NCBI RefSeq assembly: GCF_000002235.5
Contig: NW_022145609.1
Span: 12,678,328 to 12,742,327, forward strand
Length of the DNA: 64,000 nucleotides
Source: Strongylocentrotus purpuratus
Lineage: Eukaryota > Echinodermata > Echinoidea > Camarodonta > Strongylocentrotidae
Direction: 5' to 3'
Shown here: piece after piece, positions 35,551 through 45,570 of the stretch
Layout: the number at the start of each line of letters is the position of its first letter
Position numbering within the stretch: the stretch's first letter is position 1
The notes under the pieces: generated by a model
Database searches by the model: none
The model's input: only the letters and a program-made list of their open reading frames with translations
Told to the model about the DNA's origin: nothing
Made by a program: the position numbers and the translations under genes

Positions 35551-38500
35551 GACAGACAGACAGACAGACAGACAGGAAAAAGACAGAGACACAGAGACAG
35601 AGACAGAGAGAAAGACTGGCCAAAAGGGAGATTAACAGAGGTACATGTATCTACTAAATACCATGACACAGAGAAAAGGAAACTATCTATATTGGAGATG
35701 TAGAAAGAGAATTGTTTAGAGAAAGAGGATTTTCCATTAGCTAGGAGAGAGGGAAAAGAGGGGAGAAGGGGCAAAGAACGGGAGAAGAGGGTGAAAGAGG
35801 GGGAGAGGGGACAGACAGACAGACAGACAAACAGACAAACAGACAAAGACAGGCATTTGAGGAGTACAGGAGGCTGGTAGGATTTTGTTGGTGTAGCGCT
35901 AGTGTCTGGCAGCTCCCGATCACACTCTTGATTATTGCTTAAAATTACCTTGTTTTTGCAGTAATAGCTACTTCAAATTTATACCATGTAAAAGTTTAGG
36001 ACTCAGTGATCATCATGGTTCTACTCAGAAGAAGGAGTCTGGTCTTATTTTTGAGCAGTTTCTGGATATATTATTTCACTTTTCATTACAATCTGAGAGT
36101 CCAGCCAGATCTCCCAGCACCATACTTCCAGACTACTATTGTTCATGGTCATCCACTTGACTCATCACTGACAATAGTTGGTACTCTGAATGGCAGTGAC
36201 CATCACATTGGCTATTCACTCTTCTTGGAAAGTGAACTGGACAAAGCCACCTGCCTACAAAGGATTCAGGACTGCTACAAAGAGGATCTTACGGAATGTC
36301 CTGATCCTTTATCTACACCAATTACTCCATCTATTATAACAATTGCTTCTTGCTTCAAACCCTGACTGTACAGTTACTGCTACAAGAAAATATAGCATAG
36401 GGTTTCTTCATAAGCTGAATGCTGGAGTATTTACTTTTCACGAATGCTCACTATCATCACAGTTGTGTTCCGATTTATCGGCCCTAAGCCTGTTAAGATC
36501 ACCGTGTGCTAAACATGGATGGGGCCTCGTTCACCCTTCAACTTATCGACGACGAACAAGACGCTTATTCAAAGGAGGACACCGCAGTAAAAGCAAGTAT
36601 GGCTTGCCAATCCGGGTCATTACTGGGTTTCCTTCATCTTCCGATGCACATATATATACACATCCTGAGTTTGTGAAGACGTCTGTGCCCAAAAGTTGCA
36701 ACATCAACTTGATTACATTGACTGATCAGACTTATTTAAAGGATGACCATCTGTCGTTCTGTATGTTGAATGCCAGATCACTCCGAAACAAATCTACAGA
36801 ATTCCAGGATTTTATATTGGAAAAAAACTGTGATGTTGTTGGAATCTGTGAAACATGGCTTACTCCGGATGACGATGCAGTCATCGCTGCCATCAAGCCC
36901 TCCTGGGTACAGCTTTATACATCTCCCGAGGGCATGTAAACGTGGAGGTGGAGTCGGCCTCCTTTACCGCAGTGAATTGAACGTGATCGTCAACCCTCCA
37001 TCAGATTTTCAATGCTTTGAAATGTTGTCAGCTACCTTGACTTCCAAGAATACCAATGTGGACGTTGTTATCATATACCGTCCTCCAGGTAACTCCGTAA
37101 AGTATACAAGTTTTCTTGACGAGTTTTCAAGCATGCTAGACGAGCGATTGCTAAAACCAATGTCGCTTATCATCACTGGGGATTTTAACATTCATTTTGA
37201 CAATCTGTTGGCATCAAACACCAAGCAATTCAATGAGTTATTAGCAGGTTATGATTTGGTGCAGCATGTTTCCATACCTACCCACGACAAGGGTCACATC
37301 CTGGACGGTTTTATATCTCGTCAATCTGATGACAAGGTGTTCTCAGACCTTCGGATAACTCCAGGTATTTCGGACCATTCTGCAATTTTGTGCAATATAC
37401 ATCTGCACAAACCTCCATCAGTTGCACATCCTCGAGTCATGCGTAACATCAAAGCAATTGACAGAACATCATTTGCAACAGATATGATGAACAGCGAGCT
37501 TTCCTCGACATCTTCACCCACTGACGATGTAACAGCTAGAGTCGACTTGTATAACATGGTTCTCAGTGACTTATTAGATGTCCACGCTCCAGCTACATCC
37601 CGAACTGTCAAGACACGGGCTCATACTCCTTGGTTTAATCACGAAATTAAAAGTGAGAAACAAGAACGTAGGCGCCTGGAAAAGAAGTGGCGTTTTTCGA
37701 AGTTGGAGATCGATCGTCAACTGTATTGCAAACAGAAACAACATGTACACTCTCTTCTCCGCAAATCAAAACATGCTTACTACCAGCAATCAATAAGTGA
37801 CTGTGGTAACGACTCCAAGAAGATGTTCAAATTTGCTAATGCACTCTTGAATCGCAAACAGACATCTCCACTTCCTGCGAACGCATGCAGCAAATCCCTA
37901 GCTTCGCTCTTCAGCCAGTTCTTTGTTTCCAAGATTGACAGTATTCGAAGGCACCTCTGTACCGATGTTGCTCCACCACTTCCACCACTGTCTTGTATTG
38001 GACTTGCAACACTTGCAGATACTACTTCAGAGGAAATTGAGTCACTTATCCGCAACAACCCTGTGAAATCATGTGAGCTTGATCCGATTCCAACTAAGCT
38101 TCTGAAAGAATGTGCCGCTATCATATCTCCTTACATTGCCAATGTGGTCAACCTGAGTCTGCAGAGTGGGAAAGTTCCGAAAGCCTTGAAGATCGCTCAC
38201 ATTCATCCACTACTGAAGAAGCCTTCATTAGATCCAGAATGTCTCCAGAACTATCGTCCAGTCTCGAATCTACCTTACTTGTCGAAACTTCTGGAGCGGG
38301 TAGCCTTCTCTAGATTGTATGATTACCTACAGGAGAATGATCTACTCGACAATCACCAGTCAGCTTACCGTGCAAATCACAGTGTTGAGACCCTGCTCGT
38401 CAACCTGTCCAACACCATCCTGACAGAAATGGATGTTGGTAGGATCACAGCAGTCGTGTTATTAGACCTGTCGGCAGCATTTGATACTGTGGACCATCGT

Positions 38501-41500
38501 ATTCTTGTTAATGTATTGTCATCCATTGGAATTCGTGACCACGCACTTGAATGGTTCATGTCCTATTTGGATGAACGGCAGCAATTGGTATGTGTAAATC
38601 ATGAAAGATCTGATCCTGTCAAGCTCAGTTGTGGCGTCCCGCAGGGGTCAGTCGGGGGGCCGTTGCTGTTTTCCTTGTACATCACTAGGCTCAAGCAAGT
38701 TTTACAGCAGCATGATGTCAAGTATCACTCCTATGCAGATGACATCCAGATCTACGCATCGTTCCTTCCCAATCAAAATGACGCAAGTCGGACTGTCAAA
38801 CTACTCGATGCTTGCGTCAAAGATGTGCAAACTTGGATGAACTCGAACTCACTCAAACTGAATGATAGTAAAACTGAATTAATTTTATTGGGTTCCAAAT
38901 CAAATCTTGCTAAGATACAGTCGTTCAATATATCCATATCAGATTCTGTAATTCATCCTTCCTCGCAATGTCGTAACCTTGGTGTCATGTTAAACTCGTC
39001 TATGTCATTGTCAACTCATGTTTCTAGTATTTGTAAGTCAGTCAGATATCAACTGAGAAATCTAGGTTTTATTAGGAAATACTTAAGTCGTTCAACCACA
39101 GAGAAACTTGTACATGCTCTTATTTCATCACGCTTAGATTTCTGTAATTCTATTCTCTATCTGCTCCCTAACACACAACTTTCTCGACTCCAGAAACTGC
39201 AAAATACTGCTGCACGTATTGTCACACTTTCTTCTCGTAGAACCCACATCACCCCCATTCTCAAAACTCTTCACTGGCTCCCGGTATGTGACCGAATTAT
39301 TTTTAAGTTGTTGTTGCTAGTTTTCCATTCCTTGTATGACTCTGCTCCTTCCTACAATATCAAGTTGATTGTTAAGTATAAGCCTACAAGACATCTTCGT
39401 TCATCTCAATCCTCCTTATTAGTTGTCCCTAAGACGCGCAGTTCCTGGGGGGATAGAGCATTTTCTCATTCTGGTCCGTCCCTTTGGAATAAGCTGCCAG
39501 TTAGTATTCGTAATTTAACTACCCTTCATGCCTTCAAAGTTGCTCTAAAAACCCATCTCTTTCTAAACAGTGCTATCTAATCATGTCAATGTAGCGTTAT
39601 AATTTGTGTTTTAGTTTACTTTATTTTAGTTAAGAAGTTATATTTTTGTGATAGTATACATGTATGTACAGCGCCATGAGCGTCAGAGCCTGGCGGATAC
39701 CGGCGCTATATAAATATCCATATTATTATTATTATTATGCAGACCCTAGGTATTTGACATTGCGCTAGCTGAAGTTTTTCTTCTCCATCATCTACAGGCC
39801 TGAGTCAGGTAGACATAATGAATAAAAATCTAAAACCAACAACTTCCTAAACAAGATGAGAAAGAGAGAGAGGGGGGGGGGGGGACGTTTGGGCAGTACA
39901 GAAGTGTAGAGGTGGAGGGGGGGGTTTGTATGCAGGCAGACCCTAGGTATTTGACATTGCCCCAGCCGATGTGTTTATTCCATTATCTACAGGCCTGAGT
40001 CAGGTAGACACAATGAATGAAAATCTACAACCAAAACTTACTAAACAAGATAAGATAGAGAGAGAGAGAGGGGGGGGGGCAACATTTGGGAAGTACAGAA
40101 GTATGAAGCGTGGAGGGGGGGGGGGCTTGTATGCAGGCATACCCTAGGTATTTGATATTACGCCAGCTGATGTCTCTCCCATCAACCACAGGCCTGAGTC
40201 AGGTAGACACAATGAATGTATGTCAGGATATATCTCATTATCTGATTTTCATTGCGGCCTTGTCAAATGCCCATTACTAATACCCCGTCTCTCTATGTTC
40301 TACATTTATAATGACCGAGTTAATGACATCCAAGCAATGCCTCAGTCACACAGCCAGACCGGCTCCCAATAGACACCAGACCGACCGATTCTTTACCATA
40401 GGATGTGATATAGGTCTGTTGTCGGTCTGATGTCGGTCTCATTGGTGTGACTGTGAATGTAGTGTGTACATGAATATCTTGCTGTCAACCTCCGAACCGG
40501 GTGATAAATAGATAGATAGACAGTGGAATTTTATACTTGGGATAAATATGGGAGTAGATTTTAAAGTAGTTAAGTAGAATACAGTGAACCCTGTATGTAA
40601 AGACCACTCAAGGAAGACAAATGCTGTCTTTATAAGCAGGTACATGTAGGCTTTATTTAAAAGTTAGTTTTGTACAGTTTTCAATGTGAAATACTTTTCA
40701 TGGACAGATGCTCTTTCTATACAGGTGGTCACTGAAGCAGGTTTCTTTGTACCGGTATCAAAGTGTACAGAATGTATAAAAATATCAAAATCTACCTGAC
40801 ACACTAAAAGGCAAGAGAAAAGCAGAGTGCAAAGAGAGGGTATGACTCTATTCATATGTTGTGAAATCTTACAGGGCACTACAGGGATTTGAAAGGTGAA
40901 AATCTCAGAACTTGTAAAAGGGCCAAAGTGATGTAAAAAAATTGTAATTGAAAACTCTCCTAAAATTATAGTGGCAAAATAATTGATACACGTATTAGCA
41001 AAATTACAGGCATTTTTCATTTCAAATTTGAATTTTGCAACTGGCAGTGTTTTATTCACCCCACTTGTTATGTACAAAATAAGTGCTTCAATTTTCACTC
41101 AGAGGGATTTTTAAAAAAAAAGTCTTTTAATCTGAAGTTTGTACACATGCTTTCTTTCATAAACTCTTGCTGCTACAATTTTTGATGGCTTGCAAATCCC
41201 TGATAAGCGCTTCACACTTGTTTTGTACAAGAGGTTAAAAAATTGTCCCTACAAATACATTCATCAAAAGGTTCAGTACTTGGTTATGAAAAGAAAACGC
41301 ATATTTTTAAAAACATCATTCTTGTAAAGGATACAGGTAATACTTGTCTGGAAATCTTCTAAACAAACACGACACGATATCACTCCAACGTTCCGAGTTC
41401 GATCCCTGCAAGAAATAAAACAAATTTTGAAATCCATTATCGCTCTTGAAAATATTTTTTCGTATTTAATCATTCATTGCCATGTTCGTGATCAGCAATA

Positions 41501-42392
41501 CCTAGTATAATTTACAAATGTAGTATTATACATGCAAATACAGTTAACCTGTCTATCAGACCATCCAAGGAAGACAAGAAAAGTGGTCTTCATAGGCAGG
41601 TGGCCTTTACGTACAAGTTCCTTTAGTACATCTTTCAATGAGAAAAACATTTTCAAGGGAAACAAAATATTGTCTTTGTAGACAGGTGGTAGATACAGAT
41701 GGTCGATAAAGCAATGGACACAAAATGTATTCTACACAAATATGTATTCACAATTAAACAGTGGAAATATCTTTAGGATTTGTCATCCTTGCCAGATAGC
41801 TATGTATTCTTTTCTCTTGTTGTGTAGAAGTAGAAGCCAATACATTTGATGTACGTACATGTAAGTCATATTACCTCCCTGGAATCAATTTCTGTCATCC
41901 TCGTAAGGATTAAATTGCTTTTATCTGCTTTTTTACGGACATTACTAAGTTAAACGCTTTGTGTAATGATGGGTTTGAAGTCACTTTGAAGGCCTTTTAA
42001 TGAAATTTCTTACTCATAAAAATATCATTGTATTTTAGTGCTATGTACCTAAAGCCTGTCATGACTAAATGAAATTGTGAAATGAGAAAAAAAGTTTCAT
42101 TAACAATATGTATTTTATGGGGCTAAATACTACATTTTTATTTTTTTTAAATTTTTTTTTTAAAGACTGATAACATCAGTACCTGGGTACACTTCCAAAA
42201 ATTATGTCATTCAGTCATCCGAAAATAAAAATATATGAAACTCCCATTGCTGGTGTAGACGAGGTAAGTTACTCACATTTTAACATCACAGGATTTTTCA
42301 TGGTTACAGAATGGGCATGTGAATTGAGTCTCCAGTGTTCCAAGCATCTTCTTCTTCTGGGGAGGCTTCTTCTTAGCACGACGTCTACCCAT
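35234..42392 (-). CDS. ELOF1: Transcription elongation factor 1 homolog (ELOF1), three coding exons
   Basis: Encodes the small zinc-binding factor that travels with elongating RNA polymerase II and, in animals and yeast, promotes transcription-coupled repair. Minus-strand exons: 42392-42277, 41405-41335, 35298-35234; introns are GT-AG and junction phases agree. The product is 83 aa, the same as human ELOF1. It starts [20 protein letters not shown] (basic tail), continues [20 protein letters not shown] and ends [15 protein letters not shown]. The four zinc ligands C26, C29, C50 and C53 are present. [21 protein letters not shown] spans the second and third exons, shown in part. Intron 2 is about 6.0 kb, far larger than the 252-bp coding sequence, and contains a long LINE in the opposite orientation. 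The start is the first ATG after a good 3' splice site at 42427. Confidence 0.97.
35505..35577 (+). repeat. CAGA tetranucleotide microsatellite in ELOF1 intron 2
   Basis: (CAGA)n with a few GACAGAGACAG interruptions; a second short CAGA/CAAA run lies at about 35812-35850, with purine-rich sequence between. Confidence 0.95.
36343..36939 (+). CDS. LINE open frame, endonuclease N-terminal part
   Basis: 198 codons. The first half is basic ([19 protein letters not shown]) with no recognised domain. The C-terminal quarter starts an apurinic/apyrimidinic-type endonuclease, with [10 protein letters not shown] and [15 protein letters not shown]. Near 36900 the conserved frame passes to the overlapping +1/-1 frame, where [16 protein letters not shown] continues the domain. 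The last residues of this frame are therefore not the native sequence. The break could be a real mutation or a base-calling error. Confidence 0.8.
   Translation: MLLASNPDCTVTATRKYSIGFLHKLNAGVFTFHECSLSSQLCSDLSALSLLRSPCAKHGWGLVHPSTYRRRTRRLFKGGHRSKSKYGLPIRVITGFPSSSDAHIYTHPEFVKTSVPKSCNINLITLTDQTYLKDDHLSFCMLNARSLRNKSTEFQDFILEKNCDVVGICETWLTPDDDAVIAAIKPSWVQLYTSPEGM
36770..39580 (+). CDS. LINE endonuclease/reverse transcriptase, 936-codon frame
   Basis: About the first 45 codons are out of frame relative to the endonuclease; the domain is native from about residue 46. The endonuclease carries [27 protein letters not shown] (GDFN 137-140) and SDHS (201-204). The reverse transcriptase has [42 protein letters not shown] (catalytic D near 566), [13 protein letters not shown] (622-) and YADD (655-658). 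After it come [14 protein letters not shown], the AARIVT/LHWLPV region and [18 protein letters not shown]. No internal stop. All catalytic motifs look intact. The residue after PQGSV is G where L is usual. Motifs fit the CR1/L2 group; the clade needs a tree. Confidence 0.93.
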   Translation: MPDHSETNLQNSRILYWKKTVMLLESVKHGLLRMTMQSSLPSSPPGYSFIHLPRACKRGGGVGLLYRSELNVIVNPPSDFQCFEMLSATLTSKNTNVDVVIIYRPPGNSVKYTSFLDEFSSMLDERLLKPMSLIITGDFNIHFDNLLASNTKQFNELLAGYDLVQHVSIPTHDKGHILDGFISRQSDDKVFSDLRITPGISDHSAILCNIHLHKPPSVAHPRVMRNIKAIDRTSFATDMMNSELSSTSSPTDDVTARVDLYNMVLSDLLDVHAPATSRTVKTRAHTPWFNHEIKSEKQERRRLEKKWRFSKLEIDRQLYCKQKQHVHSLLRKSKHAYYQQSISDCGNDSKKMFKFANALLNRKQTSPLPANACSKSLASLFSQFFVSKIDSIRRHLCTDVAPPLPPLSCIGLATLADTTSEEIESLIRNNPVKSCELDPIPTKLLKECAAIISPYIANVVNLSLQSGKVPKALKIAHIHPLLKKPSLDPECLQNYRPVSNLPYLSKLLERVAFSRLYDYLQENDLLDNHQSAYRANHSVETLLVNLSNTILTEMDVGRITAVVLLDLSAAFDTVDHRILVNVLSSIGIRDHALEWFMSYLDERQQLVCVNHERSDPVKLSCGVPQGSVGGPLLFSLYITRLKQVLQQHDVKYHSYADDIQIYASFLPNQNDASRTVKLLDACVKDVQTWMNSNSLKLNDSKTELILLGSKSNLAKIQSFNISISDSVIHPSSQCRNLGVMLNSSMSLSTHVSSICKSVRYQLRNLGFIRKYLSRSTTEKLVHALISSRLDFCNSILYLLPNTQLSRLQKLQNTAARIVTLSSRRTHITPILKTLHWLPVCDRIIFKLLLLVFHSLYDSAPSYNIKLIVKYKPTRHLRSSQSSLLVVPKTRSSWGDRAFSHSGPSLWNKLPVSIRNLTTLHAFKVALKTHLFLNSAI
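39738..40215 (+). repeat. ~199-bp tandem repeat, about 2.4 copies, abutting the LINE tail
   Basis: ACCCTAGGTATTTGA starts at 39743, 39940 and 40141. Shared blocks are ACAGGCCTGAGTCAGGTAGA, AATGAAT, GAAAGAGAGAG with a G tract, GGGCAGTACAGAAGT and TTGTATGCAGGCA. The G tracts vary in length. Confidence 0.93.
40579..40760. repeat. Dispersed repeat, copy 1
   Basis: Contains ACAGTGAACCCTGT, GACCACTCAAGGAAGACAA, TCTTTATAAGCAGGT, TTTCAATGTGAAA and TACAGGTGGTCACTGAAGCA. It aligns block by block with 41540-41715 (CAAGGAAGACAAGAAAAGTG, CATAGGCAGGTGG, TTTCAATGAGAAA, AGACAGGTGGT). Both are within ELOF1 introns. The family is not identified. Confidence 0.7.
41540..41715. repeat. Dispersed repeat, copy 2
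   Basis: Diverged relative of 40579-40760 in the same orientation, about 960 bp away, in ELOF1 intron 1 (41406-42276). Confidence 0.7.
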
Positions 42393-42426
42393 GGTGAATG
42401 AGTCTCCTTCAGAAGCTTTACAAGAT

Positions 42427-42430
42427 ACTG
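42427..42430 (-). promoter_or_regulatory. ELOF1: 3' splice site before the ELOF1 start codon
   Basis: On the minus strand, TTCGTCTTTTTCATTTGACAG ends at 42428, in part, giving a pyrimidine tract plus CAG 35 nt before the ATG. This implies a spliced 5' UTR with the first exon further upstream. Confidence 0.6.
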
Positions 42431-42507
42431 TCAAATGAAAAAGACGAATAAAATTTAAAACCATTTCTTATTCCATCTTATTCATGTACACATCAAAATA
42501 TTTAAAG

Positions 42508-42580
42508 CCCCACTGCACTACTTGTAGCTACTTGCTCCCTCTATATAGGAAACAATGCCTAAGCGGTGCCTGTTGGTCCC
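42508..42580. repeat. Copy of an old dispersed repeat
   Basis: CCCCACTGCACTACTTGTAG, then CTACTTGCTCCCT and AACAATGCCTAAGCGGT. It is uninterrupted here, whereas the relative at 16976-17270 is split by a hAT-like MITE. Confidence 0.6.
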
Positions 42581-42605
42581 CCATGATCGTCTTTTTTTTT
42601 ATGTT

Positions 42606-43620
42606 AATGGAGAGCTTAAGGTAGTATCCAAATGCCAAGTCAAGTGATATGCAGACGATGCTGTACTGTTTTTTTAGTAGTAAAAAAAGTGAGGACATTG
42701 AATCGGCCTTGAACTTTGATTTAAAACTAGTTTATGAGTGGGTAAAACAAAAAAATCTGGCATTAAACCACAAAAAAACTGCATTTATGTTATTTGGTTC
42801 ACAAATGAAATTGGCTAAACTTGAAAAATCTATTTGCATTTAACTCGAGCAACACCAAATCTCTCAGGTTTATATCTAGGAGTCTGGCTAGATCCAACAT
42901 TGAGCTGGAAAGAACATGTGACAAAAACAAGTAAAAGATAGGGTCAAGGATAGCATTACTTGGTCGTTCAAAAAGATACCTACCTTTGGAGGGACTGAAG
43001 CTTCTTGCCAATGCATTAATTTTACCTTTATTTGAATATTGTTGTAATACATGGTCTAATTGTTCACAAAATGTCCGAGATGTAATCATTAAACAACACA
43101 AGAAAATGGTCAGAGTAATCCTGGGGGCCAATGTAAGAACCCCAACTCAAGAAAATTTGAATAAACTCAATTGGGTAAGTATTCAAAGTAGGTGGAATTA
43201 TTTCAAATGTAAAATGATTTATTCTGTTTTTGAAAATCAAACTCCTGTCTATATTTTACAAATGTTTCAAAAAACCCAATCTGTACATAACATTAGAACA
43301 CACAGTGCACAAAACGCAGGATTAATTTTACCCAAAATAAAAACCCAGATGGGGAAACAAAGTTTTTCATTTGATGGTGCGGCTTTCTGGAATACTTTAC
43401 CTAATTTTTTGTTTAATGCGCCATCAGATTCTTCATTTACTCTTTTGTTTTTGGCGCTATAATAATTTTAATCATTGAACTAGTCCGTTGTGTGTTTTTT
43501 TGTTTCTTTCTTTTTTCTGAAATGTTGTAACTTAATTCATTTTGTTTCGATTTGGATTGCTTGTTTTCAATATGTTTGTTAATTTTTGTATTTATGTTTT
43601 AAGAATCATTAAAAATAATC
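42606..43620 (+). mobile_element. Decayed non-LTR retrotransposon 3' fragment
   Basis: The catalytic YADDAVLF block is at 42648 onward. LVYEWVKQKNLALNHKKTAF continues in a second frame, YLGVWLDPTLSWKEHV appears in another, and a 158-codon frame (42986-43462) covers LILPLFEYCCNTWSN, KKMVRVILGAN, LNKLNWVSIQSRW and DGAAFWNTLPNFLF. At least three frame changes or stops are present, one of them in the T7 run directly after YADD. The domains before YADD are absent, so it is 5'-truncated. It differs clearly from the LINE at 36-39.7 kb and belongs to another lineage. It lies in the likely 5' UTR intron of ELOF1, antisense to it. Confidence 0.85.
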
Positions 43621-43924
43621 ATTGAATAACAAAGAAGTATTTTTATATTTGCGCTCACCTAGACAATTTTGATTGAATTTTGAAACTTTGAATCGCCACT
43701 ATTACGTCGACTGATATTATCGCTTATTTAGAAGCGCTAAAAACAAAAGTAGAACTTACAAATCACAGAATTCGAACAGAAATTTAAAATGTCTACATTA
43801 TCAATTAACATACCATTGCAATAAATTTTGGCATTGGCACACAAAATGCTGGACTTAGCTCATGCTGCAATCATAATTATAAACCTTTAGTTCAGTCAGG
43901 AATCACATGACGTGTACAAGAGCA

Positions 43925-44131
43925 AGCGCAGATCCATGGGGGAGGGCAAAAGAAAATCAAAATCAAATTAAAAAAATTTAAACAAACTTGCTTGTTCACC
44001 GACTGGCTGAGTCGCCGCTAAATATTTCCTGAAAAATTGGACAAAAAAAAAAAGTGCTCTTACCCCCCACCCCCCCCCCCAGCTAATTCACCGGCTGGCC
44101 GATTCGCCGCTAAATATTTTCTCACGAATAA

Positions 44132-44170
<39 letters not shown>

Positions 44171-44205
44171 TTCTTGCCGCCGGCTGGATCCGGCACTGGG
44201 AAATA
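43925..44205. mobile_element. hAT-like MITE remnant with a 37-base C tract
   Basis: The left has CAAGCGCAGATCCATGG and the right, reverse-complemented, CAGTGCCGGATCCAGCC, like the GGATCCAG ends at 17011-17229. The motif GGCTGGCNGANTCGCCGC followed by TAAATATT occurs twice inside (about 44003 and 44092) and again near 61150. A run of 37 C spans 44134-44170. No target duplication could be found. Confidence 0.6.
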
Positions 44206-44590
44206 TGAAGATAACACGCAAGGGGACCTGCACCACAAAGAATATAAAGACAGTTTTATACTGTTTCTCTTAATAGCCCTACTAGATAAATTGGTAATAT
44301 CATTTAAAACAAAGTTTAATGAAAGTTATAATTTAAATTTGTCTTAGGAAATGTTTTTTTCAGACTAAAAAGTGTCTGTGGCATGTGGATCCGAGTCCCT
44401 GGGACTTGGATGATGAATCACGATAATGCCGATAATACTTTACTGATGATCAGATGACAAGTAAAGTTTATAAAGAACCAATTCCAAAATTCAGAAATGA
44501 TTTTCGGTGACTGATGTGTCAGATGTGATAATTCACAACAGATAGGCCAGCACACAAACAAATTACAGTTCCTCTCTCAGCTCTCTTTAT

Positions 44591-45004
44591 CAGTAGGGGC
44601 GCTGGTTCGAGAATGAGGATTGTCTTCATAAACGAGGATCGTCTGCATTTTTGCAGACGTTTCATATTTTTGATCGGCACATAGGCGATGCAAAAAACAG
44701 ATACCGCAATGATTTTTCTTGATTAATTACATTGACTTTGTACAGAGACCTTCACATTATGAGCAATAAATAATAATCCTTGGGAAGACGGACAACCCAT
44801 AAAAGTAAACAATGAACTAGATCTAGGGTTATTTCCCCCCAGGGAATCCATTTTTGGCATCGCCAGCCCGCAGAGCGCCGATGATAAAAAAACGTCCGCG
44901 AAAATGCAGACCATGCTCGTTTTTGAGGACGCATTTTGTCAGCGTTTATGGGGATATCCTCGTTTATGAGGACGATCCTCAATCTCGGACCAGCGCTCCT
45001 ACTG
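44591..45004. mobile_element. MITE with ~53-bp inverted ends and TTTAT duplication
   Basis: The left end CAGTAGGGGCGCTGGTTCGA and the reverse complement of the right end, CAGTAGGAGCGCTGGTCCGA, continue as matching GAGGATNGTC and TCATAAACGAGGAT blocks. A further pair (CAGACG and ATGCAGAC) follows inward. TTTAT flanks both sides (44586-44590 and 45005-45009), a probable 5-bp duplication. The superfamily is not assigned. It is about 450 bp downstream, in ELOF1 orientation, of its probable promoter exon. Confidence 0.82.
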
Positions 45005-45449
45005 TTTATACTTTATGTTCATGTGACCTTTGGAAAAGTTCGTTCCCGATTTTGGCGCATGCGCAGTGTGCAATTGAATTACGAACTCGCTTATTAAACT
45101 ACCAATTTTAAGTGAAATCAGTTGAGTTTTGTACAGTGGTGTCTGAAATGTTGAGAATCAATAGCACAGCTTTTAATAAACAGTCAGGATAGTAATGCAG
45201 CTATGTGTGCTTGCGACACCATGCACCAAGGCAAAGCTTCATCAGCCATCAGCAGACATCATATTCATAAACTCAATTTTCAACGTGTGGGACTACTTAA
45301 CTCAGTCATGTCATTAAGAATCCGACATTAAAATCACTTTACTACATTTTGTCCATTAAATAACATGATTTCAAAACAGCATAACAATTTAAATAGCCTA
45401 ATCAGTTGAATTTTATACTCTGAAAGCTTGAAACACTAGGTAAACTTAC

Positions 45450-45570
45450 TAAATCAATGTCACTTTGGTAGAAATGTGTTCTTCGCTGATCTTCGCATGT
45501 GTGTTCGCTGAAAGTTAAATTGACAACAAAAAAGAAGCGCACGCGCAATTTAATCATCGGATCGAGTCGA
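45450..45570 (-). promoter_or_regulatory. ELOF1: Candidate first non-coding exon and promoter of ELOF1
   Basis: On the minus strand, a CpG-containing stretch (GCGCACGCGC at about 45540 and GATCGCGATCGACTCGATCC in its complement) is followed by AACACACATGCGAAGATC and then by a consensus donor, A|GTAAGT, at 45450/45449. Joined to the acceptor at 42428 it would make an intron of about 3.0 kb. This is inferred from splice signals only. Confidence 0.4.

Larger units (their letters stand above)
36006..39737 (+). mobile_element. Nearly full-length CR1/L2-type LINE in ELOF1 intron 2
   Basis: Endonuclease and reverse-transcriptase coding runs to 39580. The 3' UTR contains GGCGCTATATAAATATCC followed by (ATT)n ending about 39737. 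The 5' limit is uncertain, between about 35900 and 36340. A 119-codon frame at 36006-36365, ending within 25 bp of the next frame's start, may be its leader. The element is antisense to ELOF1. One frameshift near 36900 divides the endonuclease; otherwise it is open, so it is young. No target duplication was identified. Confidence 0.85.

Noticed and set aside
36006-36365. A separate host gene upstream of the LINE
   Set aside because: The 119-codon frame nearly overlaps the LINE frame and lacks host homology that I recognise. A LINE leader is more likely, though this is not proven.
40664-41098. 144-codon minus frame in ELOF1 intron 2
   Set aside because: No recognisable family or domain. It overlaps a dispersed repeat and lies wholly within the intron.
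41385-41405. Pol III B-box-like GAGTTCGATCCC
   Set aside because: It is the reverse strand of ELOF1 exon 2 and no A box lies at the right distance.
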